Source: Bifidobacterium breve
Lineage (GTDB): Bacteria > Actinomycetota > Acidimicrobiia > Acidimicrobiales > Ilumatobacteraceae
Assembly: GCA_945869715.1 (NCBI GenBank)
Contig: CAMBPP010000028.1
Coordinates: 1 to 13,644 of the forward strand
Direction of reading: 5' to 3'
Length of the DNA stretch: 13,644 nucleotides
The notes beneath the pieces were generated by a model. That model searched no databases, was not told where the DNA came from, and saw nothing but the letters and a program-made list of their open reading frames with translations. Shown one piece after another: positions 7,445-13,628 of this stretch. How positions within the stretch are numbered: the first letter of the stretch is position 1; every line of letters starts with the position of its first letter. The position numbers and the translations under genes are program-made.

Positions 7445-9421
7445 ATGTCTGTATTGTCTATTTCCCTGCCCGATGGTTCTGCTCGCGAATTGCCAGTTGG
7501 GTCCACAGTGGCCGATCTTGCAGCCAGTATTGGCTCTCGTTTGGCAAAAGCAGCTCTTACTGGCGTGGTCAATGGGTCTGAAGTCGACCTCAACGTGGCC
7601 TTAGCCAACGGTGATGTGGTGTCCATTGTGACGGCCGATTCCGATGCAGGGCGACACGTTTTGCGCCACTCCACTGCCCACGTTTTGGCCCAAGCGGTAA
7701 CTCAGCTATTTCCTGGAGCAAAATTCTCTGTTGGCCCGGCAATTGAAGATGGTTTCTATTACGACTTTGACCTTCCCGAAGGTCGCACATTTAGCGAGAC
7801 AGACCTTGTTGCCATTACCGCGCGGATGAAAGAAATTGTTTCCGCAAATCAGCCCTTCACTCGGTCGGAAGTGTCGGCACGCGATGCGTTGAATATTTTT
7901 TCCGATCAACCGTACAAATGCGAAATTATTGAACGCGTTACTTCGGGCTCAGCCGATGGCGTAGACGCCGACGAGGTCGGCAGCAGCGATGCCATCAGTG
8001 TGTATCGCAATAGCCCTGAGTTCGTCGATCTCTGCCGTGGACCTCATGTGCCAACAACAGGAAAACTTGGACACTTCGCGCTCATGAAAGTTGCCGGTGC
8101 GTATTGGCGCAGCTCCGATAAAGGACCCATGCTGCAACGCATTTATGGCACGGCTTGGGAATCGAAATCTGCATTAGAAGAACACCTCAATCGTCTGATT
8201 GAAGCGGAAAAGCGAGATCATCGTCGTCTTGCTGTTGAACAAGATCTGCTGTCGTTTCCACAAGAACTTGGTGGAGGTTTGGCGGTGTGGCATCCAAAGG
8301 GTGCCATCGTGCGCAAATTGATGGAAGATTACAGTCGCGACCGGCATCAGTCGGGTGGGTATCAGTTTGTGTTCACTCCTCATCTTGCGAATGCCAATTT
8401 GTTCCAAACTTCAGGCCACCTCGATTTTTATAAAGATGGCATGTACCCACCCATGGAAATGGATAACGGTACGTATTACCCCAAGCCAATGAACTGCCCC
8501 ATGCATTGCCTCATTTATCGGGGAAGGCAACGTAGCTATCGCGAGTTGCCGCTGCGACTTTTTGAACTCGGAACTGTCTATCGCTACGAACGCGCCGGAA
8601 CTTTGCATGGCTTGTTGCGTATTCGTGGATTCACGCAAGACGACAGTCATATATTTTGCACTGAAGACCAAATGGCCGATGAAATTACTTCACTGCTCGA
8701 TTTCGTTATGTCGGTATTGCGACGTTTCGGATTTGAAGACTTTGAATTCAATTTGTCTACACGTGACCTCAATAAGTCGGTAGGTTCCGACGACATCTGG
8801 GAAAAAGCAACTGCTGCTTTGCGTGAAGGACTCGACAGGCATGGAGTGGTGTACAAAATCAAGGAAGGCGATGCTGCTTTCTATGGTCCCAAAATCGATA
8901 TTGATGTGCGCGACGCCATTGGTCGTAAGTGGCAACTATCAACCATTCAGTGCGACTTCAATCTTCCAGAGCGATTCAATTTGGAATATGTAGGTGCCGA
9001 CAGCGGTCGTCATCAACCCATCATGTTGCATCGTGCACTCTTTGGTTCCGTAGAACGTTTCTTTGGAGTGTTGTTAGAGCATTATGCAGGCGCGTTGCCT
9101 ACGTGGCTTGCGCCCGTTCAGGTACGTATATTGCCAGTTGCCTCAACTCACGAAGAGTACGCAGCAGAGCTTCGCAGCCAGTTTGCCAATGCGGGTCTTC
9201 GTGTTGATGTGGTTCATGCTGACGATCAGCTAGGTAAACGCATTCGAAACGCAAAGCTCGAGAAGTTGCCCTATGTTTTGGTGGTAGGCGACGACGATGT
9301 TGCGCATCATTCGGTTGGAGTGAACCCACGTGGTGGAGAAGTCGAACGAGATGTTCTTGCGCACGATTTTCTTGCTCGTGTGCTTGCTGAAATTGCTGAA
9401 GATTCAGCAGCGAAGTCCTGA
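7445..9421 (+). CDS. thrS: Threonine--tRNA ligase
   Basis: Charges tRNA-Thr in the cytoplasm. The 658-aa protein is full length with the complete bacterial domain order. An N-terminal TGS domain (about 1-60) is followed by an editing domain with HSTAH (HxxxH, residues 75-79) and DLCRGPHVPTTGKLGHFAL, whose Cys and His complete the editing site. The class II core has MNCPMHCL (zinc Cys), motif 2 YRYERAGTLHGLLRIRGFTQDD and motif 3 HRALFGSVERFFGVLLEH. A C-terminal anticodon-binding domain begins near PVQVRILPVAS. The ATG at 7445 is chosen on the leaderless promoter geometry; GTG 7442 directly before it would add one residue. HIT, pgsA and patA follow nearly without gaps, an order also found around mycobacterial thrS. 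Confidence 0.96.
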   Translation: MSVLSISLPDGSARELPVGSTVADLAASIGSRLAKAALTGVVNGSEVDLNVALANGDVVSIVTADSDAGRHVLRHSTAHVLAQAVTQLFPGAKFSVGPAIEDGFYYDFDLPEGRTFSETDLVAITARMKEIVSANQPFTRSEVSARDALNIFSDQPYKCEIIERVTSGSADGVDADEVGSSDAISVYRNSPEFVDLCRGPHVPTTGKLGHFALMKVAGAYWRSSDKGPMLQRIYGTAWESKSALEEHLNRLIEAEKRDHRRLAVEQDLLSFPQELGGGLAVWHPKGAIVRKLMEDYSRDRHQSGGYQFVFTPHLANANLFQTSGHLDFYKDGMYPPMEMDNGTYYPKPMNCPMHCLIYRGRQRSYRELPLRLFELGTVYRYERAGTLHGLLRIRGFTQDDSHIFCTEDQMADEITSLLDFVMSVLRRFGFEDFEFNLSTRDLNKSVGSDDIWEKATAALREGLDRHGVVYKIKEGDAAFYGPKIDIDVRDAIGRKWQLSTIQCDFNLPERFNLEYVGADSGRHQPIMLHRALFGSVERFFGVLLEHYAGALPTWLAPVQVRILPVASTHEEYAAELRSQFANAGLRVDVVHADDQLGKRIRNAKLEKLPYVLVVGDDDVAHHSVGVNPRGGEVERDVLAHDFLARVLAEIAEDSAAKS

Positions 9422-9431
9422 AGCTGTAGCG

Positions 9432-9962
9432 ATGTTGGAACACTTGTGGAATGGTTGGCGGTCTGCTTACGTTCAACAATGGAGCGAAAACGCTGGAAGC
9501 CCTCCTGCTCCTGTATCGGGTTCAGTATTTACTCAAATTCTGAATAGTGGTTTGAGTGATGATGACTCACACATCGTGCACAGAGGAATGCAATGTTTTG
9601 CCATTATGAATGCATTCCCATATGCATCTGGACATTTATTAATTTTGCCGTACCGCGAAGTTGCTGACCTTGAAGATCTTTCCGGAGAAGAAGCACAAGA
9701 GCTCTGGGCAACAGTGACAACTGCAGTACAGGTACTGAAGTCGGTTTACCAGCCGCAGGGACTCAATGTTGGAATTAATCTTGGACCGCCTGCCGGAGGA
9801 AGTGTTTCTCAACATCTTCACGTCCATGTCGTCCCACGATGGATTGGCGATGCAAATTTCATGACAGCTGTGGCAAATACGCGTACATTGCCTGAAGCAA
9901 TAGGAGATTCTGCACAGCGCATCCGTGCTGCTTGGCTAAAGTTCGGTAACGTGGGCGCGTGA
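9432..9962 (+). CDS. HIT family protein, probable AP4A phosphorylase/hydrolase
   Basis: Histidine-triad nucleotide-binding protein of 176 aa. The active-site triad is SQHLHVHVVPRW (H128, H130, H132). Upstream are AIMNAFPYASGHLLILPYREV (58-78), typical of the HIT fold, and the N-terminal LWNGWRSAYV that marks the actinobacterial subgroup to which Rv2613c, described as an AP4A phosphorylase, belongs. A nucleotide such as AP4A is therefore the likely substrate; this is inferred from family and position. ThrRS is a known source of AP4A, so the thrS neighbourhood makes sense. ATG 9432 lies 10 nt after the thrS stop. An in-frame upstream ATG inside thrS at 9330 would add an unrelated hydrophobic stretch and is rejected. 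Its stop overlaps the next start as GTGA. Confidence 0.88.
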   Translation: MLEHLWNGWRSAYVQQWSENAGSPPAPVSGSVFTQILNSGLSDDDSHIVHRGMQCFAIMNAFPYASGHLLILPYREVADLEDLSGEEAQELWATVTTAVQVLKSVYQPQGLNVGINLGPPAGGSVSQHLHVHVVPRWIGDANFMTAVANTRTLPEAIGDSAQRIRAAWLKFGNVGA

Positions 9963-10450
9963 GCCACGACGAAATACGCGACCAACTGCCCGATGACCTC
10001 AATGTTGCAGCCTTCTCGGGACCTTATGAGTTTCCCGACAATAGTCGTCGTCGCACCCCTGGTTATCTCTATGTTGGTGTTGCTATAGCGTGCCTTGCTT
10101 TTCGCGCCTTTGGACCGTCTGATAGTGCGCTCGTTGGCAAGGGTTGGCTAGGCGCGGCAATTCTGCTCGGGGCGTTCGGACTCTTCAGTATTTCGTCGGG
10201 TTGGCGCATGACTGTTGATGAAAAGCATGCACTTGTATTAGCAACACGTGCCATTGGCTTCCCAGTTGGCCATGCATCAGCGCAGCAAGTGTGGCGCGGG
10301 TTTCGTAGCCGACCCACGTGGCGCGTGTTTTGTTACAGCGCAGAAGACCCTCCAATGCGACGTGGGCTAGTGCTCGTCGATGCAATTAATGGCTCTGTGG
10401 TGGAGAAACTGACAGAGGCGAATCCCGATTTTCCGGAAAGCATAAAGTAG
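9959..10450 (+). CDS. Small two-helix membrane protein of unknown function, 163 aa
   Basis: I do not recognise the family. After a polar, acidic N-terminus (SHDEIRDQLPDD) there are two predicted membrane helices at about residues 36-51 (YLYVGVAIACLAFRAF) and 62-80 (GWLGAAILLGAFGLFSISS). A soluble C-terminal domain of about 80 residues follows, containing RMTVDEKHALVLATRAIGFPVGHA and RGFRSRPTWRVFCYS. This layout, a helical hairpin followed by a small beta-rich domain, resembles PH-like membrane proteins, but that is only an impression. The GTG start overlaps the HIT stop by 4 nt (GTGA) and pgsA begins 9 nt after its stop, so it belongs to the operon. Its place between HIT and the lipid synthase suggests a role at the membrane in lipid supply, which is inference. 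Confidence 0.78.
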   Translation: MSHDEIRDQLPDDLNVAAFSGPYEFPDNSRRRTPGYLYVGVAIACLAFRAFGPSDSALVGKGWLGAAILLGAFGLFSISSGWRMTVDEKHALVLATRAIGFPVGHASAQQVWRGFRSRPTWRVFCYSAEDPPMRRGLVLVDAINGSVVEKLTEANPDFPESIK

Positions 10451-10459
10451 TCTTTCGTT

Positions 10460-11146
10460 ATGTTCGACGGTCATTTTCGTGAGCAGGTAGAACGTGCAGT
10501 GAAGCCAATGGGCGAGTCTTTGCGCAAGATGGGTGTTACTCCCGATCTGCTCACGGTTGCCGGATTGCTCCTCGCGGTTGCTGCAGGAATATCTGTAGGT
10601 GCGGGTGCTTTACGTCTTGGCTTGTTGCTTGTGATCTTGGCTGCGTTGCCCGACCTCCTCGATGGGGCAGTGGCTAAAGCCGGAAACACCGCTAGTCAGC
10701 GTGGAGCATTTTTCGACTCGGTCATCGATCGTGTCACCGATGCATTGCTGCTCGGTGGTGTTGCATGGTATCTGGCATCAAATGACAGTGCGCACATGTC
10801 GGTGTTGCCTTTTGCAGTCATGGCAGTGTCGGCAACTATTAGTTATGAACGTGCGAAAGCAGAATCGTTAGGTTTGCAGGCCAAAGGCGGGCTCATGGAG
10901 CGCGCCGAACGAATTATCTTGTTGTGTCTTGGTCTGTTGTTCGACAATTTACTTGTGCCCATTTTATGGATCATGTTGGTACTCACGGCAATTACTGCTG
11001 TGCAACGCTTCGTCAAGGTGTGGAAGCAAGCGGCAGTAGCGCCGGCAACAGAGGTAAAGATTGAAGAGCGTTTAGCACGCCGTGAAACAAAGAATGCGGT
11101 ACGCCAAGAACGTCGCCATTCCAACCGCCGTTCCACTTCGCGCTAG
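10460..11146 (+). CDS. pgsA: CDP-alcohol phosphatidyltransferase, probable phosphatidylinositol-phosphate synthase
   Basis: Membrane enzyme expected to join CDP-diacylglycerol and inositol-1-phosphate, giving PI-phosphate for PI and PIM lipids. The 228-aa product carries the family signature at residues 65-90: D65, D68-G69, A72, then G82, D86 and D90 (PDLLDGAVAK ... RGAFFDSVIDR). The usual Arg after the Ala is Lys73 here. The segment SYERAKAESLGLQAKGGLMERAER (128-151) matches the inositol-phosphate-binding region of actinobacterial PIP synthases (YxRARAExLG ... ERAER), which favours this over phosphatidylglycerol-phosphate synthase. Several hydrophobic helices alternate (about 29-63, 94-107, 115-128, 153-182). 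The tail after K200 is strongly basic (RRETKNAVRQERRHSNRR). It is followed after 8 nt by patA, the same pairing as in mycobacteria. Confidence 0.88.
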   Translation: MFDGHFREQVERAVKPMGESLRKMGVTPDLLTVAGLLLAVAAGISVGAGALRLGLLLVILAALPDLLDGAVAKAGNTASQRGAFFDSVIDRVTDALLLGGVAWYLASNDSAHMSVLPFAVMAVSATISYERAKAESLGLQAKGGLMERAERIILLCLGLLFDNLLVPILWIMLVLTAITAVQRFVKVWKQAAVAPATEVKIEERLARRETKNAVRQERRHSNRRSTSR

Positions 11147-11154
11147 AGGGCACC

Positions 11155-12081
11155 TTGGCCACAACGCGTGAAACTGTCACCGATGCATTCACCGTTGGTT
11201 CGTATCGTCTTGCATCTTTGTTGGCGAAGGTATCTCCTGGGCCAATGGCATATGGCGTAGCCAAACTAGTGGGTCATTTGGCCGCGGTGTCGCTGCAGTC
11301 GCGTCGAGCCATTATTGAACGACACATACGCCGTGTGCGACCCGACTACTCCGAAGAGCAGGTACGCAAGGCAACGCAAGGAGCCTTCGACAGTTACTCA
11401 CGTTATTACGTAGAGAGTTTTCGCCTTCCATCTCTGTCTGCCGATGTTGTCGACGCGACCTTCACCCTCGACGGCTTTGACGCCATTACCGATTCTTTAA
11501 AGGACGGAAACGGGGCCATTCTTGCGTTGCCACACCTTGGGGGTTGGGAGTGGGCCGGTCGTTGGCTATGTGATCAGGGAGTAAAGACAACGGTTGTCGT
11601 GGAAGCCTTGCAACCTCCAGAACTTTTTGAATGGTTTGTGAGCTTAAGAACCAAATTGGGAATGAATGTTGTACCACTCGGGCCAAACGTTGCGGGCGAA
11701 GTTTTGAAGGCATTGCGCAACAACGAAGTGGTGTGCTTGTTGTGCGATAGAGATCTTCAAGGTGGAGGAGTGTCGGTCGATTTCTTTGGTGAAAGTACAA
11801 CTCTTCCCGCAGGCCCAGTTACTTTGTCGTTGCGCACCAATGCTCCAGTTTTTCCTGTTGCGGTGTATTTCACAGAGGCGTACAACGGGCATCATGCAGT
11901 CATTCACCCAGCAATGCATTTTGAACGATCGGGAAAGTTGCGCGAAGACGTTCGTATAGGAACGCAAGCTCTTGCAAAAGAATTAGAAACACTTATTTGG
12001 GCTGCACCGGAACAGTGGCATCTCTTTCAGCCAAATTGGCCGAGTGACCCTGGCTTTGTCGCTCAAAGCAACAACGCTTAG
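11155..12081 (+). CDS. patA: Phosphatidylinositol mannoside acyltransferase (LpxL/HtrB superfamily)
   Basis: Acyl-CoA-dependent transferase expected to acylate the mannose of phosphatidylinositol mannosides at the inner face of the membrane. The 308-aa protein has the LpxL-type active-site block AILALPHLGGWEWAG (121-135; H127 as catalytic His, E132), the VCLLCDRDLQGGG block (193-205, acidic D198/D200), and FFGESTTLPAGPVTLSLRTNAPVFPVA, all hallmarks of the family. A hydrophobic N-terminal stretch (about 15-47) probably lies on the membrane. TTG 11155 is the only standard start before the conserved region; GAGGG at 11146-11150 sits 4 nt upstream. It directly follows pgsA as in mycobacteria, but the mannosyltransferase pimA that normally comes next is absent. 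Its TAG and that of arsR form an 8-bp palindrome. Confidence 0.87.
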   Translation: MATTRETVTDAFTVGSYRLASLLAKVSPGPMAYGVAKLVGHLAAVSLQSRRAIIERHIRRVRPDYSEEQVRKATQGAFDSYSRYYVESFRLPSLSADVVDATFTLDGFDAITDSLKDGNGAILALPHLGGWEWAGRWLCDQGVKTTVVVEALQPPELFEWFVSLRTKLGMNVVPLGPNVAGEVLKALRNNEVVCLLCDRDLQGGGVSVDFFGESTTLPAGPVTLSLRTNAPVFPVAVYFTEAYNGHHAVIHPAMHFERSGKLREDVRIGTQALAKELETLIWAAPEQWHLFQPNWPSDPGFVAQSNNA

Positions 12082-12086
12082 CGCTA
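12079..12086. other. Palindromic stop-stop junction of patA and arsR
   Basis: TAGCGCTA is a perfect 8-bp palindrome made of the patA stop (12079-12081), two bases and the reversed arsR stop (12084-12086). The convergent genes are separated by only 2 nt, so no intrinsic terminator can lie between them. Confidence 0.7.
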
Positions 12087-12437
12087 CGACAAGAATTCGC
12101 GTACTTCAGATAACGCTTCTGCATTAACGGAATACCACACCCAGGTTCCGCGTTTGGTTCCGGTGATGAGCGCAGCTTCTCGCAGAATCTTGAGATGGTG
12201 GCTAATAGTGGGCTGAGATCTTTGCAGTTCATCGACAAAAGAACATGCGCACACTTCTTGGCTGGGGTCGCGAGCAATGAGAGTAAAAAGCTTGAGTCGA
12301 ATGGGGTCACTTAACGCAGCAAAGACCTTGGCCAGCGTGGCGGCGTCGGCGTCGGTGAACGTTGATGTGCTTTGAGGTGAACAACATGCAGCGATGGCTG
12401 CGCGACGGGAAGTGTGTGTTATATTGATAACTGTCAA
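12084..12437 (-). CDS. arsR: ArsR-family As(III)-responsive repressor
   Basis: Winged-helix metalloregulator of 117 aa that should repress the divergent ars genes until it binds arsenite. The core is FAALSDPIRLKLFTLI (39-54), EVCACSFVDEL (61-71) and the recognition helix SQPTISHHLKILREAALI (74-91), followed by the wing GTKRGTWVWYSV. Cys63 and Cys65 recall the ELCVC site of ArsR proteins. An extra pair, C18-C19, resembles the N-terminal Cys15/Cys16 of Corynebacterium glutamicum ArsR, which bind As(III) together with Cys55. The only standard start codon in frame is TTG at 12437, and it lies inside the right arm of the operator palindrome. No Shine-Dalgarno precedes it. A TATATT box (12441-12436) seven nt before an in-frame ATC (12428) raises the possibility of a shorter leaderless start. 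The family is sure; the exact N-terminus is not. Confidence 0.88.
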   Translation of the reverse strand: MTVINITHTSRRAAIAACCSPQSTSTFTDADAATLAKVFAALSDPIRLKLFTLIARDPSQEVCACSFVDELQRSQPTISHHLKILREAALITGTKRGTWVWYSVNAEALSEVREFLS

Positions 12438-12443
12438 TATAAC
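12418..12443. promoter_or_regulatory. Perfect inverted repeat, probable ArsR operator
   Basis: Two exact 10-bp arms, GTTATATTGA and TCAATATAAC, are separated by TAACTG. The repeat sits between the divergent arsR and arsI genes, covers the arsR TTG start and overlaps the -35 of the arsI promoter. Dyads of this size in such positions are typical binding sites of dimeric ArsR/SmtB repressors. Assignment to this ArsR is by position and symmetry. Confidence 0.75.
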
Positions 12444-12452
12444 AAATACAAA
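12424..12452 (+). promoter_or_regulatory. Putative promoter of the arsI operon
   Basis: TTGATA (12424-12429) and TACAAA (12447-12452) are separated by 17 nt, with 5/6 and 4/6 matches to the sigma-70-type consensus. Transcription would start near 12459. AGGAG at 12469-12473 is 5 nt before the arsI ATG. A repressor on the overlapping palindrome would block polymerase at the -35. Confidence 0.5.
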
Positions 12453-12478
12453 CTGCTTTCAACAGCTCAGGAGCCTGT

Positions 12479-12952
12479 ATGTCAAGAGTTCAACTTGCCC
12501 TCAACGTCGATGATCTCGATGCCTCAATCGCCTTCTATTCCGCAATGTTTCAAGTAGAGCCGCACAAGGTGCGCTCTGACTATGCAAATTTCATCGTCGA
12601 CAACCCACCGCTCAAGCTTGTTCTCATTGCTGGCAAGGGTGAACCCGGAACAATGAACCATGTTGGAGTTGAAGTAGAAACAACTGCTGAAGTGGTGCAG
12701 GCGGCCGAATTGGCTGAGACCGCAGGAATTGCCACCACATTGCAAGAAAAAGAAACGTGTTGCTATGCCCTGCAAGACAAGGTCTGGATTCACGGACCCA
12801 ACTTGTCGTGGGAGATATACACGGTGCTCGACGAAAATGCGGGCGCAGGTTCAATGGCGGCGCCACGCCAAGCGCTCCAGCCGATTGATTTCATAGGCGT
12901 TTCTGGTGGTGCTTGTGTACCTGGAGACGTTTGCTGCCCAACGGAGGCGTGA
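12479..12952 (+). CDS. arsI: ArsI/CadI-type vicinal-oxygen-chelate dioxygenase (organoarsenical C-As lyase)
   Basis: A 157-aa single-domain glyoxalase/dioxygenase-fold protein of the ArsI/CadI family. ArsI members are Fe(II)-dependent enzymes that cleave the methyl group from methylarsenite (MAs(III)), giving As(III). Visible features are MSRVQLALNVDDLDASIAFY at the start, metal-ligand candidates Q5, H61 (MNHVGVEV) and E112 (SWEIYTV), and the vicinal pair C94-C95 in ETCCYALQDKVWI that binds trivalent arsenicals in ArsI. The C-terminus has another cysteine cluster (C146, C152, C153 in GACVPGDVCC). The ATG has AGGAG 5 nt upstream. It is divergent from arsR and is followed after 1 nt by the aquaporin gene. 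The name CadI (cadmium-induced) is used for mycobacterial relatives, so some breadth of inducer or substrate is possible. Confidence 0.88.
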   Translation: MSRVQLALNVDDLDASIAFYSAMFQVEPHKVRSDYANFIVDNPPLKLVLIAGKGEPGTMNHVGVEVETTAEVVQAAELAETAGIATTLQEKETCCYALQDKVWIHGPNLSWEIYTVLDENAGAGSMAAPRQALQPIDFIGVSGGACVPGDVCCPTEA

Positions 12953-12953
12953 A

Positions 12954-13628
12954 GTGAAAATGTTGCACCGCCGTTTGCTGGCCGAGTTTTTGGGAACCTG
13001 CGGAATTGTTCTTGTTGTTGTTGGATCCGGAATTATGGCGGAACGACTATCGCAAGACGTAGGTGTCCAATTGCTGGCCAACACCATTGCAACAACGGGC
13101 GGCCTGCTTTTGTTCATTTATCTCTTCAGTCCAATCTCTGGCGCGCAGTTCAACCCAGTAGTGACCGCTACTGAATATTTCGACAAGCGCATCAACGCTG
13201 GCGATGCCGTTCAATATGTTGTTGCGCAAGTAGCAGGAGCTTGTGCTGGAGCAATGATTGCCAACATTATGTTTTCACTCGATGTAGTGAACCTTTCCAC
13301 CAAGGTGCGCTCGGGCGTTCCGCAGTATGTAGGTGAGGTAGTAGCTACTGCAGTGTTAATTCTGCTCATTCAAGGTTGCATTCGCACAAACAGAACCGCG
13401 GCAATTCCGTACTTAGTTCCTGCATGGATCACCGCTGCGTATTGGTGTACGTCTTCAACCAGTTTTGCTAATCCGGCAGTGAGCGTGGGTCGTTCTTTGT
13501 CAAACACTTTTGCTGGTATTCGTCCGAGTTCGGTGCCGATGTATGTTGTGGCACAGTGCATTGGTGCAGTTGTTGGCGTCCTCCTAGCGCGGGGTGTTTT
13601 TATAGACGAAAGCAAGGCATCGCAATGA
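12954..13628 (+). CDS. MIP-family channel, AqpS-like aquaglyceroporin of the ars operon
   Basis: Membrane channel of 224 aa with six predicted helices and the two half-helix loops of the family. Loop B reads SGAQFNPVV (NPV at 67-69 instead of NPA). Loop E reads SFANPAVSVGRS (NPA at 173-175), where the Arg that normally follows NPA and forms the aromatic/arginine filter is replaced by Val176. Val at this place and the SNTFAGIRP segment after it resemble AqpS of the Sinorhizobium meliloti ars operon, which lets arsenite leave the cell down its gradient. A similar role is inferred here, fitting its position after arsI. Start: GTG 12954 has GGAGG (12943-12947) 6 nt upstream; ATG 12960 (12-nt spacing) is possible. 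The GTG at 12906 would overlap arsI by 47 nt and is unlikely. The stop overlaps the next gene as ATGA. Confidence 0.87.
   Translation: MKMLHRRLLAEFLGTCGIVLVVVGSGIMAERLSQDVGVQLLANTIATTGGLLLFIYLFSPISGAQFNPVVTATEYFDKRINAGDAVQYVVAQVAGACAGAMIANIMFSLDVVNLSTKVRSGVPQYVGEVVATAVLILLIQGCIRTNRTAAIPYLVPAWITAAYWCTSSTSFANPAVSVGRSLSNTFAGIRPSSVPMYVVAQCIGAVVGVLLARGVFIDESKASQ

Noticed and set aside
9330..9431. N-terminal extension of the HIT protein with a hydrophobic segment that looks like a signal anchor
   Set aside because: It is the thrS C-terminal coding sequence read in another frame. The family N-terminus LWxxWR begins right after the ATG at 9432.
12411..12423. TATAAC (12423-12418, minus strand) as the -10 of arsR with TTGTTA as -35
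   Set aside because: It would start transcription downstream of the only standard arsR start codon, leaving no usable initiation codon before the conserved domain.
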